From: Oscillospiraceae bacterium
GTDB lineage: Bacteria; Bacillota; Clostridia; Oscillospirales; Oscillospiraceae
DNA: 6,347 nucleotides
Direction of reading: 5' to 3'
Assembly: GCA_016296045.1 (NCBI GenBank)
Contig: JAEDKB010000097.1
Span: 1-6,347, forward strand
The notes under the pieces are model-generated. The model did not search any database. It was not told the DNA's origin and saw only the letters and a list, made by a program, of their open reading frames with translations. Position 1 is the first letter of the stretch; each line of letters begins with the position of its first letter. Below are positions 1-6,161 of this stretch, piece after piece. A program made the position numbers and the translations under genes.

Positions 1-36
1 GGAGCTGTTGCAAAATGATTGTTTTGCAACAGCTCC
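1..36 (-). terminator. Strong hairpin, probable rho-independent terminator of the yfhO-like gene
   Basis: A perfect 15-bp inverted repeat (GGAGCTGTTGCAAAA and its reverse complement) encloses a 6-base loop. It begins 7 bp beyond the TAA stop of the minus-strand yfhO-like gene, where an operon terminator is expected. A T-run on the minus-strand side would fall outside the window, so intrinsic termination cannot be confirmed. The inner stem is A/T (AAAA pairing TTTT) and the base of the stem is GC-rich. The plus-strand flank (TTCTGCGTTATT) is only weakly T-rich. It could instead be one copy of a dispersed palindromic repeat. Confidence 0.75.
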
Positions 37-43
37 TTCTGCG

Positions 44-2953
44 TTATTCGGTTTCTTCCGAGGGAGGATCCTCCGCTGCTTTTGATGCGGTTTCATCTTC
101 TTCCGGAGGCGCTTGCGGACGCGTCAATTCCGGCATGGTAAGCTCGGAAAGCTTCTGGAAATCCTCTTCTGCCAGCGCTTTCCATTCCGCACGGCTTTCG
201 ATTTCCTCCGGCGCTCTGTCGGGGATAAGAACGTGCTTTCCGCGGCAAAGCCAAAGCAGAAGCGCAAGCGCCAATACGCTGATGCCGGAGATCAAAGCGC
301 CCAGACCAAGACCGGGCGTGGAATAATTCAGCTCGATCGTGTGGGTTCCGGCCGAGAGCGGGAAGGAAATGACGGCGTCGGTCAGCTTTACCGCATCCGC
401 GGAGGGATCATAGGTTTCGGCAAGCGCAATGGGTGTGCCGTCCACCGTGGCGGTCCAACCCGGCTCATAGGGGATGGAGGTATAGAACAGGCCGTCTTTT
501 TTTGCCTCAACGGTACCGACCAGATGCGTGTCGGAAAACTCCGTCAGCACCCAAGGCTCATCGGCAAGGGTCTCAAGACCCTGACGGTAAACGGAGTCGT
601 TATGCAGACGGACATCGAGTGAAATGGTTCCGTCATGTCCCGCATCGATAAAATAGGTCAGCTTAATCTCGTCACCGGCGTTGAATTCGCCCAGCGAGAA
701 GAGTGAGCGCGCCTTGATATTACGCGAACAGACAAGCTCTCCGTTTCGGTAAACATGAACCTCCGTAGCATCGTTTGCCTTTGTGGTAGCGCAATAAAGA
801 CCGCTTCCTACCGCCGTATAACAGATGCTGAAGCTGGAGCGTTCGGAGGCACCCTGTGTGGAATAGGTGTATTGTGTGCCGCTGGTACCGCTTGCTTCCA
901 ATGTGCAGTTATCGGAGCATTGCAGCGATTTGTGCTGCAAAATGCTATACAGCGGCTCCTCAATGCCGGTTGCGAGATAGAACATCGTCTCCTGCTCCGG
1001 GAAAGGATTGTAGGAGGTTTCCGCGGTGACGAACTGCTCCAGATTCTGATCTGTCATAAAGCCGAGGGAGATATAGCCGCTGCACTCTAGAAGATTGACA
1101 TCATCCGAGGTGGCAACCAGCGTATTGAATCTGGGATCCAGATGCTTGGCATCCCGATCAAGAATATAGCGAATGGAACACATGGTATTGGTAAAGGGGG
1201 AAGCTTCATAATAGGAGAAGCGGTTGCTGCCGGGCCATGAGGACAGTCCGAGCGAGCGGGTAAAGCGATTAAAATTGACGTTTGCAGACGAGGTAAAAAT
1301 GGAAACGCCGTGGTAGTTGTTGAGCGCGCCGTCGTTCAATGTCTGGGTTTTAGAGACTTCGGTGCGCCAAAACAGCTCATCGGTGTTGATCTTTGCATAT
1401 TCCAGCAGCGCTTGCACACCGGGGGACTGCTTTGGATAATCCTCTCTTGAAGTAAAGCCTACCTTTGATATGCCGAGACCGAGACACACCAGCATTTCCA
1501 CGGTTACCGTTGTGCAGAGCAAAAGAGAAGAAAGCGTTCTGCGCAGGCGCTTTGGTGCGCGCAGAAGGAAAAAAATCACCATTGCAAGCAGTACGGCAAT
1601 ATTCAGCGCGAAACGGATCTCTCCGGTTTTTTCGTCACCGATCAGATTGACAATCAACAGAGCGGCGAGGGGAATGAGAATCGCAAGATACCATTTTTTA
1701 AAGCCGTCGATCAGATGGTAGGCGCGGTAGGCCATGCCGATCAGCACAAAGCTGAACAGGAAGCTGAAGCGGTAGGGCAGCATATTGGGGAAATGGAAAC
1801 CGTGCCACGCATAATCCAGACCGCGCAGAATAAAGCTGGCCATCAGGAAAAACAGCAGAAGCAGGTTCAAAATCTTCTCCCGAAGCTTGATCTTATTGCA
1901 GAAGAAATAATAAATGGCAAGAATGACAGTGGAGAAGCCGCAGAAGATATTCGGAAGACCTTCCATGGAGGTGATCGACGGATTCGTCATCAGACCGGAA
2001 AGCACCTTTCTGCTTGCTTTGAGGAAGTTCGGAATCGTTTCGGATTTCAAAAGACCGAAAATACTCTGCCCCTCCTCCGGTATGCCGTAGACACCGCTGA
2101 CAATATTCATTGCCAGCATATGCACTTCTTTTGACTTTGCGGAATAGGTCGTCTGAATTGCCTGCAATGTGGGAATGAGCAAAACGGCGGTCAGACCGAC
2201 ACCAATCAGCGTGCAGATGCCGATCCGAAGGAAACGGCGCAGGAAATTTTGAAAGCCGTTCCAACAGACGATGCAGTAGCCGATAAAGCACAGCAGGATA
2301 AAAATGCAGCAAATATACGCGATATAATAGTTGCACCAAAGGGTCAGGGCAAGGGCGGCAATATACAGACGGAATCTACCGTCACGCAGCAGGCTGACCG
2401 TGCCTGCAACAAACAGCGGAAGCAGAGCAAAGGCATCGAGCCACATGGTATTCCAGTAGTATCCGCAGACCCATGAGCAAAAGGCGTACATGAGGGCAAA
2501 GACGGGAATCATCCGATCGTTTTTGCGGTAGACAATCCGCAGATACATGGCAAAAAACAGTCCGGAAAAGGAAATTTTCAGAATCGTCAGAAAAGCGTAA
2601 AGCTCCGGCAGATAATCAGACGGAACCAACACACACAGCACATTGAGCGGGCTGGACAAATAGTAAGCAAACAGCGAGGCATAGCCGGTACCCATACCGA
2701 TGTTCCATGTATATTGCAGGGAGCCGCCGTTTACCAGCCGATTGCGGAAATCGGCGAAGAAGGGATAGTACTGATGCCATCCGTCGTGGGCAAGGATCAT
2801 ATCATTGCCGAAGGGATACAGACCCCTTTTGGCGAAAATGAGAGATACAATCGTAAAGGCGAAGCAGCACACCGCAAAGGGAATGAAAAAAGAAAGCAGC
2901 AGCGGAAGATTGTCGTTTCGCTTTCGCAGGGAAGGACTGGAGATCAGTTTCAT
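44..2953 (-). CDS. YfhO family polytopic membrane protein, putative GT-C type glycosyltransferase
   Basis: This 969-aa protein has the YfhO family layout. A positively charged N-terminus is followed by TM1 (about 16-40) and a first outer loop with YPFGNDMILAHDGWHQYYPFF (positions 46-66). The loop ends in YTWNIGMGTGY and an AYYLSSPLN motif near 97-104. About a dozen further hydrophobic segments run to residue 496. A large extracytoplasmic domain (about 497-878) ends in the family's YEPGWTATVDGT motif (829-840) and a G-x-H-x-I-E-L-x-Y strand, then a last TM (about 880-903) and a 66-residue cytosolic tail. D51 and D57 in the first outer loop are where GT-C enzymes carry the catalytic acid. In Bacillus and Listeria, YfhO is implicated in lipoteichoic acid glycosylation using lipid-linked sugar. 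Here the donor and acceptor are unknown. The ATG overlaps the kinase stop codon (ATGA) and has GGAGG 7 nt upstream, so the start is secure. It is the last gene of the unit. Confidence 0.9.
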   Translation of the reverse strand: MKLISSPSLRKRNDNLPLLLSFFIPFAVCCFAFTIVSLIFAKRGLYPFGNDMILAHDGWHQYYPFFADFRNRLVNGGSLQYTWNIGMGTGYASLFAYYLSSPLNVLCVLVPSDYLPELYAFLTILKISFSGLFFAMYLRIVYRKNDRMIPVFALMYAFCSWVCGYYWNTMWLDAFALLPLFVAGTVSLLRDGRFRLYIAALALTLWCNYYIAYICCIFILLCFIGYCIVCWNGFQNFLRRFLRIGICTLIGVGLTAVLLIPTLQAIQTTYSAKSKEVHMLAMNIVSGVYGIPEEGQSIFGLLKSETIPNFLKASRKVLSGLMTNPSITSMEGLPNIFCGFSTVILAIYYFFCNKIKLREKILNLLLLFFLMASFILRGLDYAWHGFHFPNMLPYRFSFLFSFVLIGMAYRAYHLIDGFKKWYLAILIPLAALLIVNLIGDEKTGEIRFALNIAVLLAMVIFFLLRAPKRLRRTLSSLLLCTTVTVEMLVCLGLGISKVGFTSREDYPKQSPGVQALLEYAKINTDELFWRTEVSKTQTLNDGALNNYHGVSIFTSSANVNFNRFTRSLGLSSWPGSNRFSYYEASPFTNTMCSIRYILDRDAKHLDPRFNTLVATSDDVNLLECSGYISLGFMTDQNLEQFVTAETSYNPFPEQETMFYLATGIEEPLYSILQHKSLQCSDNCTLEASGTSGTQYTYSTQGASERSSFSICYTAVGSGLYCATTKANDATEVHVYRNGELVCSRNIKARSLFSLGEFNAGDEIKLTYFIDAGHDGTISLDVRLHNDSVYRQGLETLADEPWVLTEFSDTHLVGTVEAKKDGLFYTSIPYEPGWTATVDGTPIALAETYDPSADAVKLTDAVISFPLSAGTHTIELNYSTPGLGLGALISGISVLALALLLWLCRGKHVLIPDRAPEEIESRAEWKALAEEDFQKLSELTMPELTRPQAPPEEDETASKAAEDPPSEETE

Positions 2954-3804
2954 TTTGCTTCCTCCGTTTTCGGCAGTCTGCCAATCAACATCATCAGATA
3001 GGGCAGCGTTTCCTCAAAATTGACACCGTACCAGCGTGCCTCCGGATCGGCAGCGGTAACGCGGATGGTTTCCAGAACATAATCGGCAGCCGTGGCGATG
3101 GCTTTTTCCGCAGGGATGCCGAGCGTAAGCGCACCGACACAGGTCGAAGCGAACAAGTCACCGGTACCGTAGAATACGGCAGGGTAATAGTACGTTTCGT
3201 GCAGACTGAGGTTTCCGTCGGCGCTCATTGTTGCAACGCACATATGGCGCTCATCCGGACGGATGCCGGTAATGATCGCGGTGCGCGGACCGAGCTGCAG
3301 CAGCTTTTCCAGAAGTGCGCGAATATCGGCTTCGCTTTGAAATTCGCTGTAGGGTGTATGCGTCAGAAGGCAGGCCTCGGTGACATTCGGTGTGATGATG
3401 TCGGCGCGCCTGCAAAGCTCTTTCATTTTTTCGGGGAAGGTGGGCGTAAAGCCGGAGTAAAGCTTCCCGTGATCGGCCATCACAGGGTCAACGAAAATCA
3501 AAGTATCTTCTGTGCCGAAATCGTCAAAAAACCGCTGTACCGGTGCGACCTGATCCTCTGAGCCGAGATAGCCGGTATAAATCGAATCAAAATGTACGCC
3601 CATGGACTTCCAATGCGCGGTAATGGGAGCAAAACCGTCGGTCAGCTCGCGGCTGACAAAGTGGTCAAAGGCGGTGTGTGCCGATAACAGCGCGGTGGGG
3701 AGGGTGGCACATTCGATGCCCATAGCGGAAAGTACAGGCAAAGCAATGCTCTGCGAGCACTTGCCGATACAGGAAAGATCCTGGATACTGACAATTCGTT
3801 TCAT
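2950..3804 (-). CDS. Pyridoxamine/pyridoxal kinase (vitamin B6 salvage)
   Basis: This 284-aa protein belongs to the ribokinase-like superfamily, in the PdxY/PdxK pyridoxal kinase group. It is expected to phosphorylate the 5' hydroxyl of pyridoxal, pyridoxamine or pyridoxine with ATP in the cytosol, feeding pyridoxal phosphate salvage. Visible landmarks are an N-terminal substrate segment SIQDLSCIGKCS (6-17), DPVMADHGKLY (106-116), TPNVTEA (138-144) and the family's anion-hole/catalytic motif YGTGD (212-216), with D216 as the expected general base. Length is normal for the family. A longer reading from TTG at 3816 adds only MRTA. I chose the ATG at 3804 because GAGGA at 3810-3814 sits 5 nt upstream and would be inside the longer version. 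It lies 60 bp after tex and overlaps the yfhO-like gene by 4 bp. Pyridoxamine versus pyridoxal preference cannot be told from sequence alone, so I give no symbol. Confidence 0.93.
   Translation of the reverse strand: MKRIVSIQDLSCIGKCSQSIALPVLSAMGIECATLPTALLSAHTAFDHFVSRELTDGFAPITAHWKSMGVHFDSIYTGYLGSEDQVAPVQRFFDDFGTEDTLIFVDPVMADHGKLYSGFTPTFPEKMKELCRRADIITPNVTEACLLTHTPYSEFQSEADIRALLEKLLQLGPRTAIITGIRPDERHMCVATMSADGNLSLHETYYYPAVFYGTGDLFASTCVGALTLGIPAEKAIATAADYVLETIRVTAADPEARWYGVNFEETLPYLMMLIGRLPKTEEAK
2961..2965 (-). promoter_or_regulatory. Ribosome binding site of the yfhO-like gene, inside the kinase coding end
   Basis: On the minus strand GGAGG lies 7 nt before the ATG at 2953. It falls within the ACG GAG GAA codons of the kinase C-terminus. 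With the ATGA stop/start overlap this is a classic arrangement for translational coupling of the two genes. Confidence 0.8.
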
Positions 3805-3809
3805 AGCTG

Positions 3810-3814
3810 TCCTC
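3810..3814 (-). promoter_or_regulatory. Ribosome binding site that sets the kinase start
   Basis: GAGGA on the minus strand is followed by CAGCT and then ATG (3804). It overlaps the alternative TTG start at 3816-3814, so it supports the ATG. The TTG itself has no purine-rich element at a useful distance upstream. Confidence 0.75.
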
Positions 3815-3832
3815 AAAATGATCTATCGTATT

Positions 3833-3848
3833 TTCCGCCGAAGCGGAA
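3833..3848 (-). other. Intercistronic hairpin with UUCG tetraloop
   Basis: In the 60-bp tex-kinase gap the minus strand reads TTCCGC-TTCG-GCGGAA, a 6-bp stem closed by C(UUCG)G, an exceptionally stable RNA tetraloop. AAAATACG follows rather than a T-run, so it is a poor intrinsic terminator for tex. A role in mRNA stability, processing or partial attenuation between tex and the kinase is possible but inferred. Confidence 0.5.
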
Positions 3849-3864
3849 GAATATTATTTATTGC

Positions 3865-6033
3865 TCAGCCTTCTTTCGGAAGATCGCGCATGGTAAGGCT
3901 GATGCGTTTGCGTTTTTCATCCACTTCAAGCACCGCGACTTTTACAATGTCACCGACGGAAACAACCTCGGAGGGGTGCTTGATAAACTTGTTGCACACA
4001 CGGGAGATATGCACAAGACCGTCCTGATGGACACCGATATCGACAAAAACGCCAAAGTCGATGACGTTCCGAACCGTTCCGGTCAGAACCATGCCGGGCT
4101 TAAGATCCTTCATTTCCAGAACATCGGTGCGCAGAATCGGGGCAGGCAGCTCGTCACGCGGATCGCGGCCTGGCTTGCATAATTCCTTTGCGATATCCCG
4201 AAGTGTGGGAATGCCGACACCGCAGGTTTCCGCGGCTTTGGAAACGCCGTAGGCTTCCAGACGCTCATTCAGTTCGGCAAGCTTTCCGTCAGCAACATCC
4301 TTCAGCGTGTAGCCGCACAGAGCCAGAAGCGTTTCCGCCGCATCATAGGACTCCGGATGTACGCCGGTATTGTCAAGAATCTGCTTGCTTTCCGGCACGC
4401 GCAGGAAGCCGGCGGCCTGCTCATAGGCTTTTGCGCCGAGCTTCGGAACCTTCAAAACCTGCTTTCTGGCAGTGAACGCGCCGTTTTCCTCGCGATAGGT
4501 TACAATATTTTTGGCAGTGGTTGCGTTCAGACCCGATACTCTGCGCAGCAGAGAGGAGGAAGCTGTGTTCAGATCCACGCCGACTGCGTTGACGCAGTCT
4601 TCAACAACACCGCTCAGAGCTTCGTCGAGCCTCTTTTCGGGCAGATCGTGCTGATACTGACCGACACCGATCGCTTTCGGATCGATTTTGACCAGCTCTG
4701 CCAAGGGATCCTGCATTCTTCGTGCGATGGAAACGGCACTGCGGAGATTGACATCGTATTGCGGAAATTCCTCTGCTGCAAGGGGGGAAGCGGAGTAGAC
4801 AGAGGCGCCTGCCTCCGAAACGATCATATAGGAAACGCCCTTGACCCTGCCGAGCAGCTCACAAACGGCATTTTCCGTTTCCCTGGAGGCGGTGCCGTTA
4901 CCGATGGCGATGTGCTCTACACGGTGCTTTGCAATCAGACGAGACAGTGTGGCGATCGCTTCTTCGCGCTTGGCCTTGGAGAAGGTGGGATAGACCACGG
5001 CAGTGTCGAGCACCTTGCCGGTCGCGTCAACGACTGCCACCTTGCAGCCGTGGCTGTATCCGGGGTCAAGACCCATGGTGACATGACCCTTGACCGGCGG
5101 CTGCATCAGCAGCGGGCGGAGATTGAGCGCAAAGTTGTGAATGGCGCCTTCGCTTGCATCGTCAGTCAGAGCGGTACGCAGCTCGCGTTCCATGCTGGGG
5201 GCGATCAGACGGTCATAAGCGTCGTCTGCCGCAGCGCGGACAAAGGCATTGGCGTTGCTGCCGGGAATCAAAACGGCACGGCGGACACACAGCAGCGCCT
5301 GCTCGTGGTCGATTTCCAGCGTGACCTTTAAGAAGCCCTCGCGCTCACCGCGGTTTAGGGCAAGCACCTGATGCCCCTGAATTTTGGACAGTGGCTGTGA
5401 AAAATCATAGTAAAGCTGATAAACGGAGGTTTCCTCCTCCTTGCCCTTTGCGGCAACGGAGCGGACAACGGCCATACGCTGCATCAGGCTGCGCAGCGCC
5501 TTGCGAATCGCTGCATCGTCGGATATCATTTCCGCAATGATATCCGACGCGCCTGCAAGCGCTTCCTCAATACTGTTTACACCAAGTTCGGTATTGATGT
5601 ATTCCTGTGCAAGCGTTTCGGGGGCGGGAAGCTCCCTTTCCTGAGAGAAAAGCTGTACGGCGAGCGGTTCCAAGCCTTTTTCCTTGGCGATGGTCGCACG
5701 GGTGCGGCGCTTTGGCTTATAAGGACGGTAGAGATCCTCCAGTTCCGAGAGCGTTTTGGCGTTTTCAATGGCAGAAGAAAGCTCCGTCGTCAATTTCCCC
5801 TGCGCCTCAATGGAGCGGCAGATCTCATCGCGGCGCTGTGCCAGATTCCGCAGATATTGCAGCCGGTCAGCCAGCGTGCGCAGCGTGGTGTCGTCCATTG
5901 CGCCGTGAACCTCCTTACGGTAGCGGGCAATAAAGGGAATGGTGTTGCCCTCGTCGAGAAGTTCTATGACATTTTTTACATATTGCAGGGGCTGATTCAG
6001 CTCCGAAGACAATGCTTGAATGATTTCTTCCAT
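3865..6033 (-). CDS. tex: Tex, S1-domain RNA-binding transcription accessory protein
   Basis: This is a full-length 722-aa Tex protein, a cytosolic nucleic-acid-binding housekeeping factor of the Tex/Spt6-like family, first described as affecting toxin gene expression in Bordetella. Domain order is canonical. The helical N-terminal region carries TIPFIARYRKE (31-41) and LYRPYKPKRRTRATIAKEKGLEPLA (101-125). The YqgF/RNase H-like domain (about 317-445) has GLDPGYSHGCK (321-331), IGNGTASRETE (377-387) and SEAGASVYSASPLAAEEFP (406-424). Next come KIDPKAIGVGQYQHD (449-463) and helix-hairpin-helix motifs (about 479-545, VEDCVNAVGVDLNTAS then GAFTARKQVLKVPKLG). The C-terminal S1 domain (about 644-716) contains GTVRNVIDFGVFVDIGVHQDGLVHIS. 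An in-frame ATG at 6099 would add 22 residues of non-family sequence and would lie upstream of the -10 box. GGAGGA 5 nt before the ATG at 6033 fixes the start. It is the first gene of the minus-strand unit. Confidence 0.97.
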   Translation of the reverse strand: MEEIIQALSSELNQPLQYVKNVIELLDEGNTIPFIARYRKEVHGAMDDTTLRTLADRLQYLRNLAQRRDEICRSIEAQGKLTTELSSAIENAKTLSELEDLYRPYKPKRRTRATIAKEKGLEPLAVQLFSQERELPAPETLAQEYINTELGVNSIEEALAGASDIIAEMISDDAAIRKALRSLMQRMAVVRSVAAKGKEEETSVYQLYYDFSQPLSKIQGHQVLALNRGEREGFLKVTLEIDHEQALLCVRRAVLIPGSNANAFVRAAADDAYDRLIAPSMERELRTALTDDASEGAIHNFALNLRPLLMQPPVKGHVTMGLDPGYSHGCKVAVVDATGKVLDTAVVYPTFSKAKREEAIATLSRLIAKHRVEHIAIGNGTASRETENAVCELLGRVKGVSYMIVSEAGASVYSASPLAAEEFPQYDVNLRSAVSIARRMQDPLAELVKIDPKAIGVGQYQHDLPEKRLDEALSGVVEDCVNAVGVDLNTASSSLLRRVSGLNATTAKNIVTYREENGAFTARKQVLKVPKLGAKAYEQAAGFLRVPESKQILDNTGVHPESYDAAETLLALCGYTLKDVADGKLAELNERLEAYGVSKAAETCGVGIPTLRDIAKELCKPGRDPRDELPAPILRTDVLEMKDLKPGMVLTGTVRNVIDFGVFVDIGVHQDGLVHISRVCNKFIKHPSEVVSVGDIVKVAVLEVDEKRKRISLTMRDLPKEG
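5517..5549. repeat. Perfect 14-bp inverted repeat inside tex
   Basis: CGTCGGATATCATT (5517-5530) and its exact reverse complement (5536-5549) are separated by TCCGC. On the minus strand it encodes roughly residues 163-173 of Tex (S-D-I-I-A-E-M-I-S-D-D), so it lies wholly within a conserved N-terminal helix region and the reading frame is intact. The mRNA could form a long stable stem-loop here. No function is known to me. Confidence 0.85.
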
Positions 6034-6038
6034 GGGTT

Positions 6039-6044
6039 TCCTCC
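6039..6044 (-). promoter_or_regulatory. Ribosome binding site that sets the tex start
   Basis: GGAGGA on the minus strand is followed by AACCC and the ATG at 6033. It is the only strong Shine-Dalgarno near the tex 5' end, and it lies downstream of the predicted transcription start, so it rules out the upstream in-frame ATG at 6099. Confidence 0.85.
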
Positions 6045-6064
6045 ATCGATTTTTTGCGCCAAAT

Positions 6065-6093
6065 ATTATACCACATTTTGCCGCAAATGAAAA
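6065..6093 (-). promoter_or_regulatory. Sigma-A type promoter for tex and the downstream unit
   Basis: The minus strand has a perfect TATAAT -10 box (6070-6065) preceded by TGG, giving an extended -10 (TGnTATAAT). A weaker -35 TTTTCA (6093-6088) lies at a 17-bp spacer. The predicted start near 6058 leaves a leader of about 25 nt holding the GGAGGA site. The extended -10 probably compensates for the poor -35. Confidence 0.8.
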
Positions 6094-6108
6094 GGACAAT
6101 CTTACGGC

Positions 6109-6137
6109 TTGCTTTTTTCGGTCGAATTATGTATAAT
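6109..6137 (+). promoter_or_regulatory. Promoter of the divergent DUF1653 gene
   Basis: A perfect TATAAT (6132-6137) has a candidate -35 TTGCTT (6109-6114, matching the TTG half) at a 17-bp spacer. A transcript starting near 6144 would have a leader under 20 nt, with the AAGGAGG site almost at its 5' end. This promoter lies back to back with the tex promoter; the two -35 boxes are 15 bp apart. Confidence 0.7.
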
Positions 6138-6146
6138 ACCGCTGCT

Positions 6147-6154
6147 AAGGAGGT
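6147..6154 (+). promoter_or_regulatory. Ribosome binding site of the DUF1653 gene
   Basis: AAGGAGGT is a near-perfect anti-Shine-Dalgarno match 7 nt before the ATG at 6162. It fixes the start of a gene whose 3' end is missing. Confidence 0.85.
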
Positions 6155-6161
6155 CTAAAAA

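Noticed and set aside
916..946. Imperfect stem (GCAGC/GCTGC core, 7-base loop) in the yfhO-like gene
   Set aside because: The 7-bp core with bulged extension arises from the repeated Leu-Gln codons in LQHKSLQC. It is short and imperfect, so chance explains it.
1715..2134. A 139-codon plus-strand open frame opposite the yfhO-like gene
   Set aside because: It is antisense to clear transmembrane coding sequence, and its translation is charged, low in family features and unrecognisable.
1893..2339. A 148-codon minus-strand open frame in another phase within the yfhO-like gene
   Set aside because: It is an out-of-frame shadow, rich in His, Arg and Leu as expected from shifting a hydrophobic reading frame. 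The yfhO frame is continuous, so no frameshift is needed to explain it.
3805..3816. TTG start adding four residues to the kinase
   Set aside because: It overlaps the GAGGA site that serves the ATG at 3804, and the ATG start matches the family's usual beginning (M-K-R-I-V-S-I-Q-D).
4357..5331. A 324-codon open frame on the plus strand, opposite tex
   Set aside because: It lies entirely antisense to the highly conserved Tex coding sequence, resembles no family, and has no evident ribosome binding site or promoter. Such frames are common opposite real genes in this base composition.
6034..6099. N-terminal extension of Tex from the ATG at 6099
   Set aside because: The 22 extra residues do not look like Tex, the upstream ATG precedes the predicted -10 box and so would not be in the mRNA, and a strong Shine-Dalgarno supports 6033.
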